Source: Amoebophrya sp. A120
Lineage: Eukaryota; Sar; Dinophyceae; Syndiniales; Amoebophryaceae
Assembly (NCBI GenBank): GCA_905178155.1
Contig: CAJINV010000013.1
Span: forward strand, 2,346,545-2,410,544
Reading direction: 5' to 3'
DNA: 64,000 bases
Shown here piece after piece: positions 12,001-27,000 of this stretch (positions are counted from its first letter, which is position 1; the number at the start of each line of letters is the position of its first letter). The notes under the pieces were generated by a model, which saw only the letters and a program-made list of their open reading frames with translations, was not told the DNA's origin and did not search any database. A program made the position numbers and the translations under genes.

Positions 12001-15000
12001 TAGCCGTCTACCATGCTAGGCGCGTACGCCTCCAAAAGGCCCCCGCCTAGGCCCAGGATCTGCGTGCATTCATTCCGCTACTGCAACACAAATTTGATTT
12101 GTGTATACAAATCCAGCATCAGAAGTTTCGGTTTGATATGGGGATGGAGGATTTTTCCTTTTGATACCTGTTGGTCGATCGAGGTGGTCGCGGAAAACGA
12201 GCCGCCGGTGGTGATCGCGCCGGAGAAAATCACCGTGGAGATCCAAACCAACACGGAGACCGTGAACGAGAAAACCTCTATGGCCGTGACGGATTTGAGC
12301 CTGTTCGGCGGCGACACGGAACTGGCCGTCGTGGATGGGATCGTTTCCATTGAATCCGCAGCGGAATGGTTTCTGGAGCCGCGGAAGTCGAACAACCAAA
12401 ATGTGGAGCGAAAGGAAATCAACGCCGGCTTTTGGATGACGATGAAGCCGGGCGAAATCTCCGTGGACGACAAGGACACCCCGTCGAAGCACATCGAGCG
12501 CGTGGAGTTCTACTCCGAGAAGCAAGCGGAAATCTTGGTGAAAGGGTGCAGTCCGCACTTCATGCGGCGCGAGGCGAACAGCCCGACGCCCTTTGCGGGC
12601 CGGGAAAGGTTTTTATCCGCTCGGGAGAGGAGTCGGCTGGAGTTCCGGCCGAAAACGGAGTCGGAATTTCAAAAGTCCGGGGTGGCGAACAACTGGTACC
12701 TGACCGGGCCGCTGTACGTCATCAATGACTGTCTCAAGTACCTCGCGTACAAACCGAAGGGTGCGGTGGTGGAGACCGACACGGATTTCGTCACGATTTC
12801 GGTCCAAGACGTGGACGGTGCGGTGTCCGAGAAGCGGATCGAGGTCAATTTCAAAATCCTGCGCGACAACTGGAACGACGTCGGTCCGGTGGTTTTCAAG
12901 CAGCGGCACCTGCAGCCGTTTCCAGAAACGACTGCCTTCCCGTTGGAGATTTTCTACAACGAGGTCACGGCCCGGGACCGGCGGGTGATTTTGAAAATTC
13001 AGACGCGGGACGAGCAGTCGATTTTGTTGGAAGACCAAGCGGTGCACCCACACCTGGACTCCATATCAAATGCAAATATGTCTGGGTCTGGAAACTTGTG
13101 ATGCTAAAATGTGGATGATAGATAGGAAGAGTTCCGAATGCAACCCAGCATGACAACTTTCCACAACGCTTTCTCGTAGGCAATCCGCATGAGCAACTGC
13201 GTTGTGGCATGTACAAAAGAGGCTGCGACTTTTGTTGATTTTGCAAGACAGATTTCCTAGGTATGGAAAGCTAGCATTACAAGTTCCAACCTTCCAGACC
13301 CAGACATATTGGCAATGCATACTCCACGGACGAGAACAACAAGCCCCCGCAGCCAATGGAGGTGTGGGAAAAGTATCTGGAAAAAAATCCAGATTTGAAG
13401 GCGAAGTTCGACTCGAAGAAGATTTTATCTCCCTTGCTCTCCTTTCGCGCCGCGAAGGTGCCGTACAAGTACCTCGAAGACCGGGGCGCGTACAACGGGA
13501 GCTACATCGAGTTGATGGGGAGGCTATCAAATGTAAAAATGTCTGGGTCTGGAAGAAATCAGACATTTGTCATGCATTTTCTACATCTACAAAAAGTGCA
13601 CACTGAGCATGACAAACTCTGTGGAGGCTTCTCCATGCCTATTCCGCATGACAAATGGCGCCAGGGTTGCTAATTTAAAGACTGCGCTAAGGCAGCGCCC
13701 CCCTTCCCCAAGGGGCCCCCCCGGGGCGGGCGCGGTGGCGGCTCTGCAAATGCGGAGCTCCGCGGGCCGATTCTCTGAAAACGCATAAGGAAGGGTGCGG
13801 GAAACAGATCGGCAAAAGGTGTCTGAAAGGGACACGCCGTTGGGTCGTCCGCCATCGTGATAGGATCACCGTGTCTGATCAACAGGCCCCCAGTATATTT
13901 TTTAGCGCGCAACCGGCCACAGAAGTAAGAACCGAGCAAGTTTGTAAGACTACCCCATCAAGGCAAAACTGGAGCTCCAGCTTGCTCGCGGGCTTGGATG
14001 GTAAGGCAGGGCAGCCACACATAGCGCCCACTGGTTGCAGCCATGCGTAAGCAATCGATAGCGGTTTTGCAGGTGCGGCCGGGTGGTAGTTAGGAAGTGG
14101 ACCGGGTCTCCACCTAGGGGTATCGGCAGAGGCTAAATCTGTTCTAACGCCCAGGTATTGGCAGAGGCTAAATCTGTTCTAACGCCCACCCGCCAGGAGT
14201 TAAATGGTACTACTACTACTACTACTACTACTGGAGACAAAATTCGGGCGCCTGTTGCTGACTACGCAATACAGATTTTTGCCTGTTCCAGAATCCGCAT
14301 CACAAGTTCGCATCCTTCCAGACCCAGACATTTTTACATTTGATAGAGGGTGGACATGGTCCAGGAAGCGGTCCACGATCTGCTTTACACGCCCTACAGA
14401 CAGTACGAAAACAATTTTGCGGGCGAGGCGATCATTTTCAACGCGACCCTGCTCGCGGAAAACACGATGACCAAGGGCCAGTTTGACTACATCGGGTCCT
14501 ACTCCTGCAACCGGATTTTGCCGATTGACCGGGAAGTCGGGAAGTTCTACCAGGGGCTCACGCACAGCTTGCCGAGGCTGAAGTTACGGCCGTTTTCGAT
14601 GGTGGGTGTGGTGAACTCAGTTGTTTCATCGGGGATGATGAACAAGGGAAAGTCTTCCTATGTCGAGGGAATTGTCGAGGAAAAAACGATCAACGTGACG
14701 CAAGTGTCGAAAAGGTTTTCCCTGTACGATCTCGGCTTTCATTTCTACTACAAGGGGGAGGAGTACGGCGACATCGCCCCCTTGCCGGAGTTAGAACTGA
14801 TGTCTTATTTCGTGGCCGTGGAGCTCAAGGTCGACATCGGGCGGTTGTTTTTGACCAACAAGTTGATCATCGGGGGCTTGAAGATCGTCACGCAGGACCC
14901 GCTCGGGAAGTCGTTGAAGGTGCTCATCCGACTGGACAAAATCCCGGTGTTCGCTGATTTCATCGAGTACAGGGTCGACTCTTACGAAGTGATGAAGTCC

Positions 15001-18000
15001 ACCTACAAGGACAGCTTCCGGCTCCGGGGCCGCTTCGCGAACCTGCAGGCGGAACCCGCCCGCGACAGTTTTGAATCGCTGGAGCTGCCGAAGTTTCAGT
15101 ATCCAAGAAAAAAACGATGTTAGTGTAACTGTCTTTGGCTGACAGCATCACAAGTATGCTCTACATGACAGAGAAAACCTGTCATGCGTGGGTCGTAAGG
15201 GAAAACACACACGAAAAGAGGACTTCATGGTCGTCTGGCATGACAGGTGTAACTCTGTTGCATGTTCTGCATCACAGAGTTACACTTACACAGTTTTTTG
15301 CTTGCATATCCAGATCTCCGTGTTCATCAACACGGACGCCGCCGAGGACGCGAACGTGCGACAGGTTATGGACAGCAACAATGGCGGGAGTTACGAGTCC
15401 TGGCGGCAACGGGACTTGAAGAAAACCACGGAAATTATCCGCAAAGTCTACAACATCGACGTCTACCCGGACTTCACGCCGCCCGCGATCTTCTTCGAAA
15501 AACCGCTCTCCGCGGCGTTTGCGAGGAACGAGAATGACGCGAGCTTCATCACGACGACGGCAAAGGATAAGCACACCATCGACGATTTCTACTTCCGGGT
15601 GGCGCAGAGGACGGACGTGGGGATGACAATCAAATTGAAATCCGAGGACGGGCAGGAGGACCGCGTGTACCGGGCGCGAGTCGGGGTGCCCTACGGCGGG
15701 AAACTGCGGTTTCCCAACGCGGACCAGGTTTTCAGGGACGGGGGGATTCAAGAAATGGCGCCGGGGACGAACGGATCGGTTTACGTGAACGGCACGTTGC
15801 AGGAACTTTCGAACTGCACCCGGCCCACGGAACTGGCGGCGGTGAGCAACAAGACCGCGATTCCGTACGTCTGCGGTGTGGGGGACGTGTACGCGGCCAC
15901 GCAGGGACGGCGGGCGCGGAACCCGGTCACGGGGGAAGATTTGGGCTACAGCGAGTACAGCGCGCGGTTCATCCAGCAGGACCCCATGAACGGGAATTAC
16001 TTCACGATCACCGCGGAGCTAGTGAAGGTGAAAGCAGTGCTGGAGAGGGTCGTTTTCACCCCGGACCCGGATTTCGTCGGTATCGGCTACTTCGACGTGC
16101 AGGCGCAGGTGTTCGACAACCACTTGTCCCTGAACGGCCGCGGCGGGCCGATGAACTACGGGAAGCAGGCTTTTGTAGTCGAGCGGGACGAGTATTTAGC
16201 GGACAAGTGTAAGGTGACCATCGACGAGATTTACACGAAGACTTCCGGTGCGTCCAGTGAAATCGAGTGGGACTTCGGCGGGGAGTCGCCGAAGCAGCGC
16301 TCGACGTTCCACGCCACCGTGTGGGGGAAGTGGAAAATGAAAAACCCGAAAATCCAGGTCTTCACGCCCAGCCAAAGGCCGTCAAACGTGAAGTACAACG
16401 TGTCGGACTTGAACTACGCGGAGACGGACGATTCTTTCCTGGACATCCCAACCCCCTCGGTCGAGACGAACCCGCCGCACCACTTCCTGGATTTTTCCGA
16501 GTCCGGCGATCGGTTCTCCATCGACTGCGGGAAGATCACCGTGGAAATCGCGTTGAATGGGAAGCTATGCATTGCAAATAGGTCTGGGTCTGGAACATTG
16601 GAACTTGTAATGCTGGTGCTACATTCCTGTAAAATCGGTATTGCATGACTAGCAAAAGAGGCCCTCTTTTGTCATACAAGACCGCAGTTTCTCATGTGGA
16701 CTGCGCATGAGAAAGTGTTCGGAAAACTTCCCAATGCTTGGCTGCATTGGGAAGTCTTTCAGTCATTCACACTTCAGCATCACAACCTTTGAGACACAGA
16801 CATATCTGCATTTGATAAAAGCCGATGAACATCAAGGAAGTGTCGATCGGCGGCGTGACGCACTACCGGGAGCGGATCGTGCCCGTGAACAAGACCGAGT
16901 ACCCGCGGGACGACCTGATCGACTGGAAAACGTATGGATTGCAAAAATGTCTGGGTCTGGAAGAATGCAGGAGTTTGCCATGCAGATTTTGCATGACCCA
17001 TGAGGTCTGTGATGCATGACATAGCATGACAGATTCTGCGGGACTTTTCTAATGCCTGTCCTGCATGAGAAATGCCCTCTCCGTCTCCGCGACGTAGCAC
17101 AAATTACACCTCTTTTGCTGTTCGTGCAATACAGTTGTTATGTAGATTCCAAAAATAGCATCACAAGTTGTATCCTTCCAGACCCAGACATTTTTACATT
17201 TGATAAAACGGCCATCGACAAGGGGGACCAGGTGAACGCGAAGTTTTCGCACACCACCATCGGCTACCCGCACTACGAGGCGACCCTGGGCGAGGTGAAG
17301 TACGGGGAGAAAAAGTACAAGGAGTACAGCGAGTCCGACAAGATTTTGAGCGTTCTCGGGAAGGGGCGACTTTTCTTCGACGCGGGGGAGTCGTACGAAT
17401 CGGACGCGGACAAGGAAAACATGAATATCGCCAGAAAAAACTGCTTCACTGTAAATTTGTAATGCAGAAAATGTATTTCACTTTCACAAGTGTTTGTCTT
17501 GCTTCACATGCAAGACAGTGGATTTTTAGCTATGTTTTCCCTTAGGAACCTTGCATGGCAAATTTTCTCTATCATGTAGACCAAACTTGTGATGCAAAAC
17601 CTGCAAAATCCTTACAGTGAAACACTCTTTTCGTACGATAATGAATTGGGACGTGGTTCTGGACCAATCCTTTACCTCGGATGGTACGATGTTGCTGTTG
17701 CACGGCTTCCCGCACGAGGTCAACAAAGCCCTCTCCCACTTGTCGTACGCATACACGCCGACCGACCCAGAGATGATCGAGCGGGAGGACCATCCGATGT
17801 TCGAGCACGAGATGTGGGTGAACGTCTTCGGCCCGTACGAGTCGTTTTCGAGCTTGAAAAAGACGATTCAAGTGCATCCAAGAATCAGTCCGAAAAAAAC
17901 TCCGTTGGCAGACAAGTACTTCGAGGGCTACGCGGAAGTGGTGTCGGAACGGATTCAGGAGCAGGACAATCTGAGTTCGCCGTATGTGAAACTTCTGTGG

Positions 18001-21000
18001 AAAAGCCTGTTCGGCGCCGTCGAAGCGAAGGAGGACACAATGACGAAACTCCCGTGCATCGGGGTGAAATACCGGCTTCCCTACAAGAAGGAAGTCGGCC
18101 GGTACTTCACGGGGTTGACTGCGGATACGAGTAAGCACGGCGACGAAACCACGGCGGTCCGGTACGACTTTGACGACGATATGGCGCACGACTACGACAA
18201 CATCACCTTAACCGTGTCCGTTTCCGCGGGGAATCTCACTTTCTACGGGGACAGTATTGAGGAAACGTCCGCTCTGCTGAAGTTCTACCGGCAGAACGTA
18301 ACCGACTACGCGCGACTGCAGGACTCCACTGCGCTGGAAATTGAAAGATTGAGAGATCTCCTGCGTCAGTTTCAAAAGCGCACCAGCTTCTTCCCCGCCG
18401 CAAAGCCCTTCAACTGCGATATCCTCACGGAGGACTGTCAGTCCTTCGATATCGTGATAAAACCCACCGCTTTCGATCCAGAATCGACGGGCATTTTCGA
18501 CTTTTGCGGCCTCTACTACGTCCCGATCCCGGACCAAAATGTTTTCTTAAACGACATTGTGATGCTGGACGTGTCCGCCCGGATGACGAACGGGACGCAG
18601 TTCTACGATCCAAAATCTGACCCGGAGCAGCGAATTATTTACCGCGATCATTTAACCCCGGCGATCCCGATCTCGCTCTTGCCGGTCCCCGACCCGATCG
18701 ATTTGCAGTTCAAAAAAGGCGCTTTCCCCGTGGTGTACCAGGGGGAGGAATTTCCTCTCGCGGATTTGGTGAAAATCGTGGACAAGGACCGGAGTTACCT
18801 CTACCGCCAACCGGAGACTTTACACGCCCCAATCCCCTACATTTTCCGGTTGACGCTCGCGGGGGAAAGGTCCCGGTTTGTGCAGCCGTTACCGGGGGAC
18901 TGCATCAGCAACCCGGACAACATCAAAAATCCGGACATGGACGCGCACAACCCGAAGATCCCGCAGCCGAGCTTCTCCGAGGCGCTGGAAATGTACGGGT
19001 TGCAGAGTTTGAACCTAACTTTACCAATAGAAGACGCGATCCGATGCTTCGACCAGTTGCGAATCAAAATTCCGGACGACGCGGCGAGTTCGCTGCTCCC
19101 TGTGATCGACGCGGCGGACGAGCTGGCTTTGGAGAATCCGCCCGTGGTGCTGCATTCCATCCCGGTAAACTTGACGGAGCAAATCGGGATCTTCAACCTA
19201 GTCGTCGACATCCACTTCGACAAGGAGATTTTCTACGACGACAAAGCGAGCAAGGCCGAGGGCGAGAACTGGATCCGGGATGGGAACATCATCGAAACGG
19301 AATTAGCGAAGGAGTTTCAAACGCCCTACGTGATCTTCATCGACTGCGGGCCGGATGGAACTTGTGAAAGGGACGGGGGGTACGGCGACAATGTCGAGTA
19401 CTTCATTTACCTGGATGACAACCTCCAGGTGCAGTTTTTGTCCAATGTGCTCAGGATCAAACCGGGCTCCGGGTCCGGCGCGGCCTCTTCCTACACGGGG
19501 AATGGGATCAAGCTGGAGGGCAACCGGCAGTACGCGGTGCACGTGATGGAGGGGATTCGGGACGCGTACTTCAACAAGTACAATTCTCTCTACATCGTCA
19601 CCTTCAAGACCGGCCCGGAACCGGTTTTACCGACAGCTTGGCGGGTTTCCGGGTTGACCGAGGGCCGGTGGAACACGAACCCGTTCTGGATGCCGCAAGA
19701 GATCAACCTGACCAATTCTTCCTTCACGAAATCGGCCGAGGGCTGGCGCGTCGCCGAGCTGAAGATGTACACGGAGCCGGGGTGCCAGGCGGTGAACTTG
19801 ATCACCGGTACGCCCATCGGCTCCGGCGCGGAGGACATGATCAGCAATGCGTACTTTGCGTTCGATAACGACGTGAACACGTACTGGACCTACAACCCGA
19901 ATTTGACGCGGACGGACTTGGATCTGTTAGAGGATTACTACCAGAACATCAGCTACAGTGGCATCACGGAGGTGGAGCGCATGCTCACCTGTACGAACCG
20001 CTACAACGGGGAGATCGCCTGCGACCGCCCGGCGCAGTACTTTGTCGGGTTGTTTCTCGGGGAGAACCGCGGGGAGAACGTGCTGTCCTTCCAAGTGATC
20101 CCGAGCTCTGCCAACCACACGCCGCAAAACGTGTCTCTCGAGTTCTACTACGAGCAGTCATGGCACCGGTTGCGGATAATCAACGTGAACCTGACCCACA
20201 CCGATGATTGCTACGATGTCCCGCTAAACTACTCCACGTCCGACCTGTTCGCAACCCCGGCGTTTTACGACGCATCCGCGCCGATTGTCGTGAAAACGCA
20301 CCCGCCCGTGAACAAGTTTCCGGACCCCGCGCCGGACGAGGCGGTCAACAGCATTCCGCCGAAAGGGTCGGTTTTGCTCGAGTTTGACGAGGATATTTTC
20401 TACAACACAAACACCACCTTTATGGAATCCGCCCTGGGTCGCGCCGCGCCCGAGCGGGGACTGCAGGCCGTGTACGGCATTGCGGACAAGCGGGGGCAGA
20501 TCGCCGGGACGGGCGGCTACTTAGCACGCCCGATCGCCGTCTACTACCGGTCCGGGCAGGTGCCGTGCTTTTCCCCGGATGATTTCGTGTTCATCATCGA
20601 CCCAAAGTACTACCCCGGAATTAAAATTCTCGGCAACAAACTCATCTTCCACGCGGTCGACGGCGTTTTCGACTGGCCTTTGGGATTCCGCATGTGCCTG
20701 CACTTCCCCTACGGGGTCTTGCGTGACGCGGCCGGGAATTACTTCCCCGATGACCCGGAGGGGTACACGATGGTGTTCCACTCGATTCCGACCAACACGA
20801 GGCCTTTTGGAGATCAAATCGAGCCGGTTGTGTTAGCCACGTCCTTCCCGATTGGCGGGGTGATCCAGGACCAGCCGTTGAACCCGCACCTGCAATTCTG
20901 GTGGTCGGAACCCTTGTATGACAGTGCACAGCTCTCCCTCATCGGTGTTTGTATTGCATGAAGAGCAATACAAACACCAGCACACGTGGAGCCTGTGCAT

Positions 21001-24000
21001 GGCAAAGTCACGCGCTTAGAGTAAGTAGTACCATTTGGGTTTCCGGAACCTGTCATGCAAACAGTGGCGCAGGACAGCACTTGGGTTTCGCCTTTTGCAT
21101 GGCAAATGAGGGGGAGTCGTGCACGCTCATACCTTGCGGGTTTTGATGACGGCGGAAAACATCACGATCATCGGAACTGACGGACACTACGCGGGGGTGC
21201 CCATTCTGGACACGAACCAGGTCACGATCACCGACTACGGGCTGATTTCCATTGACTTCAAGTATTTCATGCTCAACCCGGGCGTGCAGTACAACATTTC
21301 CTTTCCCGCGGGCATGTTCGAGGACACCTGGCACCAGGACACGCGGAAGAAAAACCCGGAGCAGCTCATCCAGGTCACCATGGGCATGGTGAACCCGATT
21401 GTGGGGGAGAGACGGGTGAACCGATTGGAGTCTCTGGAGAACTCCGAGGAGAGATTCGTGGAAAAATTTTTGCTCGCCCACGGCCCGGAGCAGAAGTTCC
21501 CGAGAATTGAGACGCTCAACCAGACATATTTACGGACGTACTTGGAGAGTCTGTTCGGCGCGGACACGTTCAATTACAACAATTCGTACCTGTTCAACCA
21601 GTCGGAGGCAAACATGATTTTGGACAACGACCGGGTCCGGGAGGCGGAGGCGTTGACGAGTGAACTGTACAGCTTGAAGATCGGGGTGGAGTACACCGAA
21701 AACCCACGGCTGTTTTCCACAAAATACAGCGAAGAAACCGGGAGGGAAGTTTCCCTAATCGAAAACACGCCCACACAGGAGGCGAAGTTCATCGTGAAGA
21801 AGTCCAACGCGCAGCCGGTGTTGCGCGTCGCGAACGAAACGTTGCGGTACGTGTTTGCGAACGAGTCCGTGATGGTTTCTGACGTGTATTTGGAGGACGA
21901 TGATTTCACGGAACTCGAGTTGAACATCACGATTCGGGAGGGCACATTAGCAATCCTCCCCACCGCGTGGTACGAGTTTGGGCCGGTGTACCGCCGCAGG
22001 TTGAACCCGCGGAAGTTGCGGCGGAGCTCTGTGCTGGACCTGAGTTACTCGGCGGTGACGTACACGATCACCGGCAGCAGCGCGCAGCTGAACGCGGCAC
22101 TTTCGAACATGACCTTTTTCATTGACCCAGATGACAACGCGGATAGCTGGAACCGGAAGCCGATCCAGGACATTCCCATGCAATTTGTCTTGAAGGACGG
22201 GGACGACCACGTGGCGGAGACCACGATTCTGTACGTGGTGTCGGCCATCCAGGCGGGCAGGTTGAAACTCTCCGTCAACGGCATCTCCTCCGACATGCCG
22301 GCGGGCTCCGACTTGACGCAAACCCCGCAAATTGCGACCGCGGCGGCGTTCCAGCAACTCGGCCCGATTTGCAACTTCAAGGCGGAGCGCGGGGGGGACA
22401 CGTTTTATCGCGGGATCGAGTACACCGTGGAGTTGTCGTCGTCTGTCTGCACCGAATTCAAATTGCGCAACGCCGTGCAGACGCTGGAATCACTGTCCAC
22501 GAGTCTGTCCTCCGTCCCGGTCGTGTTAGACGCGGACTTCAACGCCTTGAACAAGGGGAATGTGGAGGCCGCGATGCGGTTAGTGGAGGAGTCGACCGCC
22601 TTGCCGAACCAGGAGAACCAGCCGCTGCCGGGTGGTGAAGTGTTCCGCATCAAAGTCCCGTCGATCGCGGCGCTGAACCGCGTTTTGCGGCAGGAAATCA
22701 TGGTGAAGCCCTGTCGCTGCAACACCCGGTCGTGTCCGCAGAAAATTTTTTTGTCCGTGAAGAACGTGATCATCAGGAAGGGGAAGTCGCTCTTCGACCA
22801 GCTGAATTCAGTAGAAAAGGAATTCGAATCCGTCCAACTGGAATGCGACTTCATCGCTCGGCTAGAGCCCACTCTCGCCGTCCGCACAAGCAAGATGCTG
22901 GCCATTGAGTCCGGACAGACGTTAGACATCAGCAAGTCCTTCGTCTTCGACGGCATCGCGACGGTTGAGACGGACGCGAAGGAATTGTCTCTGAATGTCA
23001 CGTGCCACGAGGGAACTTTCCAGGGCCAGACGTACTACACCGGATCCAGTATTGCGGATATTTTCGAGCAATTCTTTTCCGACGGAACCCTCTACGTCCC
23101 GCCGGCGAATTTGCAGACCCCGATGCTGGACAAACTGAATTTGACGTTCTACTCGCCCTTTTTCGGTCCGGATTTGGATTCCATGGTGCAGGAAAACCGC
23201 ACCTACAACGCGTCCGACAGCTCGACGTCCAACCCGATTCTGAAGCAGGACCCGAATTTGTTTATGAGAAGTTTCGTCTACGAGGTGGAGATTGACCCGA
23301 TGACGGTGGTGGCGGGCGCGGTGCGGTCGAATTTGGTTGATGTCCGATTTAACCCGAGTTCGCTGGTGACAAGGGTCCGAGGCGACCAGACAAGCGGGAA
23401 CAACGGGAATGGAGCATCAAGCAGCACCACGAGTTCGGCTTCGGGGCAGCAGACGTCCAGCACCCAGAAGGCGGGGTCGCTCGCGGCGTTTTCGATCTTA
23501 CTGTACAACTTCGACGTCCCCGAGGCGGAAGTGGTGATTTCCGCCGGGCCCCCCGGGACGAAGATTTATTTTCCGAACCTGTTTCACATGCGCGCGGACA
23601 ACATCGTGGAAACCAACGAGACCGATACGGCGTACGACAGCGCGGTGCAAATGTCGGAGTACGAGCGAACCACCTACGCCTCCGCGCACTGGCCGGCGGC
23701 TAAAGTGCGGCGGATTTCCGTTCCGGGGGTGGACGACGACAACTTTTCCTCGAACAGCAAAGACGCGACGGTGTACGATGACCGAGTGGTGAACGACGAG
23801 ACTCTCCACTCGTACCGCGAAGTCATTCTCCGCGGGCCGGTGTTGGAGTTGAAACGAGCACTGCATTACGTGCTGTTCGATCCGCCCACACATGTGAAGA
23901 CGCAGCAGGAGATCGCGATCACGGTGGACATTTTTGAAATTGAAGAAAAACTCCCCTTCATCGCGGAACTGTACACGCAACGAGGCGGGGACAACTTCAA

Positions 24001-27000
24001 GATCGGCGCGGGCGTGTACCCCGTGACCGTCTTACCGGCCTCCGAGCCCCCCAAGCCGTGGTGCAGCATCGAGGGGCCGACGACGGTGTACCTGGCGGAG
24101 GATGATTTGGACGGGATGTTCGGCGCGACGCCGTTTTCCATGAACGGGTTGTACAAACCAATAGATATCGATTCTCTCACCCGGTCAGACAACGAGGTGC
24201 AGTACACGGCGGAACTGCTCGCGATGTTTTCGGAGCGAAACCGCCGGTTCCCGTCTGGGATTTTCAGCCTGGAGCGGCTGGACACGGTAGACGAGGTTTT
24301 TTACGACCAAATCCTGGACGCGAAAAAGATCAAGGCGTACGTGAAGGCGAAATTTGGCGTGCTGTACCCGGAATCCACGTCCCGGTCGTTTTTCGCGGGG
24401 AGAAATCTCAAAGCGTACTGCGAGCAGGCGTCGAAGATGAACGGGGCGACCAACAACGGGAATGACTTGCGGCGGGGGAACGGGATCGCGAACACGCAGC
24501 TGACCGGCCTCGGGAGCACCCGGGTGAACCCGGAGGACGTGTGTTTGGACAAAAATTTGCAACTTTCCGAAATGAACAGCGTTTGGGAGTTGTCCGGGAC
24601 CCGGGAAGAAGTGTCCCACGCGCTGTCGAAACTGACTTACGAGAATTACGCGAATTTGGAAAGAGGGGACTTCATCGAAATCCAGGCGGACTGTTTATAC
24701 GCGAAACAGGTGGTCCATGTGGTGTTACGGTCCGGCCGCTCGCCGTACCGAGACGTGGAGCTGGATATGGAAGTGTCAGAATCAAAATTGACAAAATCAA
24801 AAATATTTGTGATGCACAAAATCGATGCCAGTTGGGGCCTCAGTTTCCAAGCGGCGCATGACAAGGTTCGGGAGCACCAGAATCCAGCCTTTTATGCTGG
24901 CTGGGCAAAGAAGACTGCTCCTGTCATGCTACTCTGGCAGCGCGTCTTCTGCCCCTGAAAAGGCTTGCAATCGGTCTCATTTGCCTGCTCCCCAACACAG
25001 GCCATACGCGCCCTACATTTTATGCATCACAAATGTTTCGACTTTGTCGATTTCGGTCCACCTGACACTCCCATACTGGAAGTCAGTAGGGACGCGGATG
25101 ACGACAGCATCCGGGTGTCCAACGGTATGAGGGTGCACAACTCCCCCTCCCTCTCATTTGTCATGCAAAACCCCAAATCCAAGTGCTTCCCTGTGGCACT
25201 GTTTGCATGACAGATTCGGGAAGCCCAAACAATACTACACGAGACGCATGAATTTGTCATGCACAGGCTCCACGTGTGCTGGTGTCTGTATAGCTGTTCG
25301 TGCACTTCTACGAATGAGGGGGAGGGGGCGTTGTGCACTCCCATAAACGGGGTTTACCAGGCATTACCCAGCATCGACGTGGTTCTGAGGAATCAACTGT
25401 ACTCTGCGGAGATGGATGCCGCCGACGACACCTATAGCATCCCCCGGACGATTCCGATCATGGACCGGGAGCGGCCGCAGGCGTATTTTGAGGTGGAGTT
25501 GTCAGCAAGCTGCGGGTACGTCAGGTTAAACAGCAACCGGATGCGGGGGATTTATTATCACGAGAATTCGCTCGAGTCAGGGTTAGGGATTCCGTTGAAC
25601 GAGACAAGTTTGGTTAAGTTCACGGCACCTTTGGAAAAAGTCGTCCGCGCACTGAAGTACCAGCATTTGGAGTACACCTTGCCGTACAGATCGCGGTGCT
25701 TGCAGCAGAAGGTGCTTGCAACCTCCTCTGTGTTGTCCGATTTGAAAACGGCGGAGCAAAACCAGCAGGAGGTCGTGGAAAGAGAGCGGATCGCGAAGCA
25801 GCCGAGAGAGAAGATCCTCGGGGAGGAGACGCTGGGGAAGTTTATGCAACTGTCTTTGCGGATTCGGGACCTCCGGTATCAAGACGTGATTTTCTACGCG
25901 CCGGCGCTGAAAATCCCGATCCGGCGAAACACCGCGCCGAATTCCGCCGGGTTCTTCGGGTGCCACGCTTTCATCGACTCGTTGCTCTTTTACAAAAAGG
26001 TGCAGTACAAAGAACCCGTTTTGCTCTCCTCGCTGTTCTACGTTCTCGACGATAGTATTGCCTCCGACGCGAACCTGCAGTCCATGACGTTGGAACTGAG
26101 CACCACGTCTGGCGCGTTGTTCCGCTCCTTCGGCGCGTTGCCCGAGGACTTTGACTGGCGGGGGTTCGGGTTCGACGAAAATTTCTTCACGCAGAAGGCA
26201 CAAATGAAGGAGAAGTATTCCGAGTACGGCGGGGAGAACGTGTTCGGGAATTACCAGCCGAAGTTAAATCCCTACGTGGACGACAGCCGGAACGGAAGAG
26301 ACGAAATCCCCTACTACGAACTGTTCAAGGAGCTACACGAGGGGCAGATCGGCTTCCAAATCGACCCGCCGTCCGAGCCGTTTTACGAGAGGCAGATCCA
26401 GTTGAACGGGACTGTGGTGGAGATTAACAAGGCTTTGACTTTACGCATTGCAAAGGTATCGTATAATTTAGTGCAGATCGCATGACAAATTTTTACAGAA
26501 GGAAAAATAGAACTTGTCATGCTGGATCAGGTAAAGAAAACGGATCTGTCATGCCAGGCTGCAAACTCCCGTACGAGCACGATACTTTTGCACAGGATAA
26601 TTTTACCTCCGTTGGCGGATCCCGAAGCGGGAGTTGAACACGAAGCAGTCGGTCGTCACCGCGCGCCTGAAGTGCAGACGCGGGGGGGAGATGAATGAGC
26701 AAGCCACAACAGCAGAGCAGAATGGCCAGCCGCGGCCGAGAAAGTCCGACTACAGGGTTGCGGACGTGCGAGAGGCGTTTATCTTCTTGACGGACAATGA
26801 TTTTAAGACGGAGAAACCGATGCTGATCCGGTCGGACACGGATGAACAGGTGGAGTATTCCGAGACGGACTACCCGAAATTCATCATCCACCCCGGCCGC
26901 GAGTTTTCGATTTACGACAAGACGAAGTGGCAGCTGCACTACCGAGAGACCGACGTGATGTTGTTCCTGGACCTCCGCTGCACCAGCTCCTGTCTGTTCA

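Larger units (their letters stand above)
7912..17425 (+). other. Cadherin-like/tandem-95-type repeat region, exons 4-13
   Basis: The protein here (about residues 985-3166) repeats a pattern of roughly 100-150 residues that ends in L..L.Y.P...F.G.D.I.I.V.D, for example LANLLYTPPAYYEGEIEI, VYYKPLDFLQGDDVFQLS and LKYLAYKPKG. This is the signature of tandem-95/cadherin-like beta sandwiches found in very large surface proteins. Copies are strongly diverged. Exon 4 is 40 nt, exon 7 103 nt and exon 12 110 nt, each between two introners. Confidence 0.55.
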
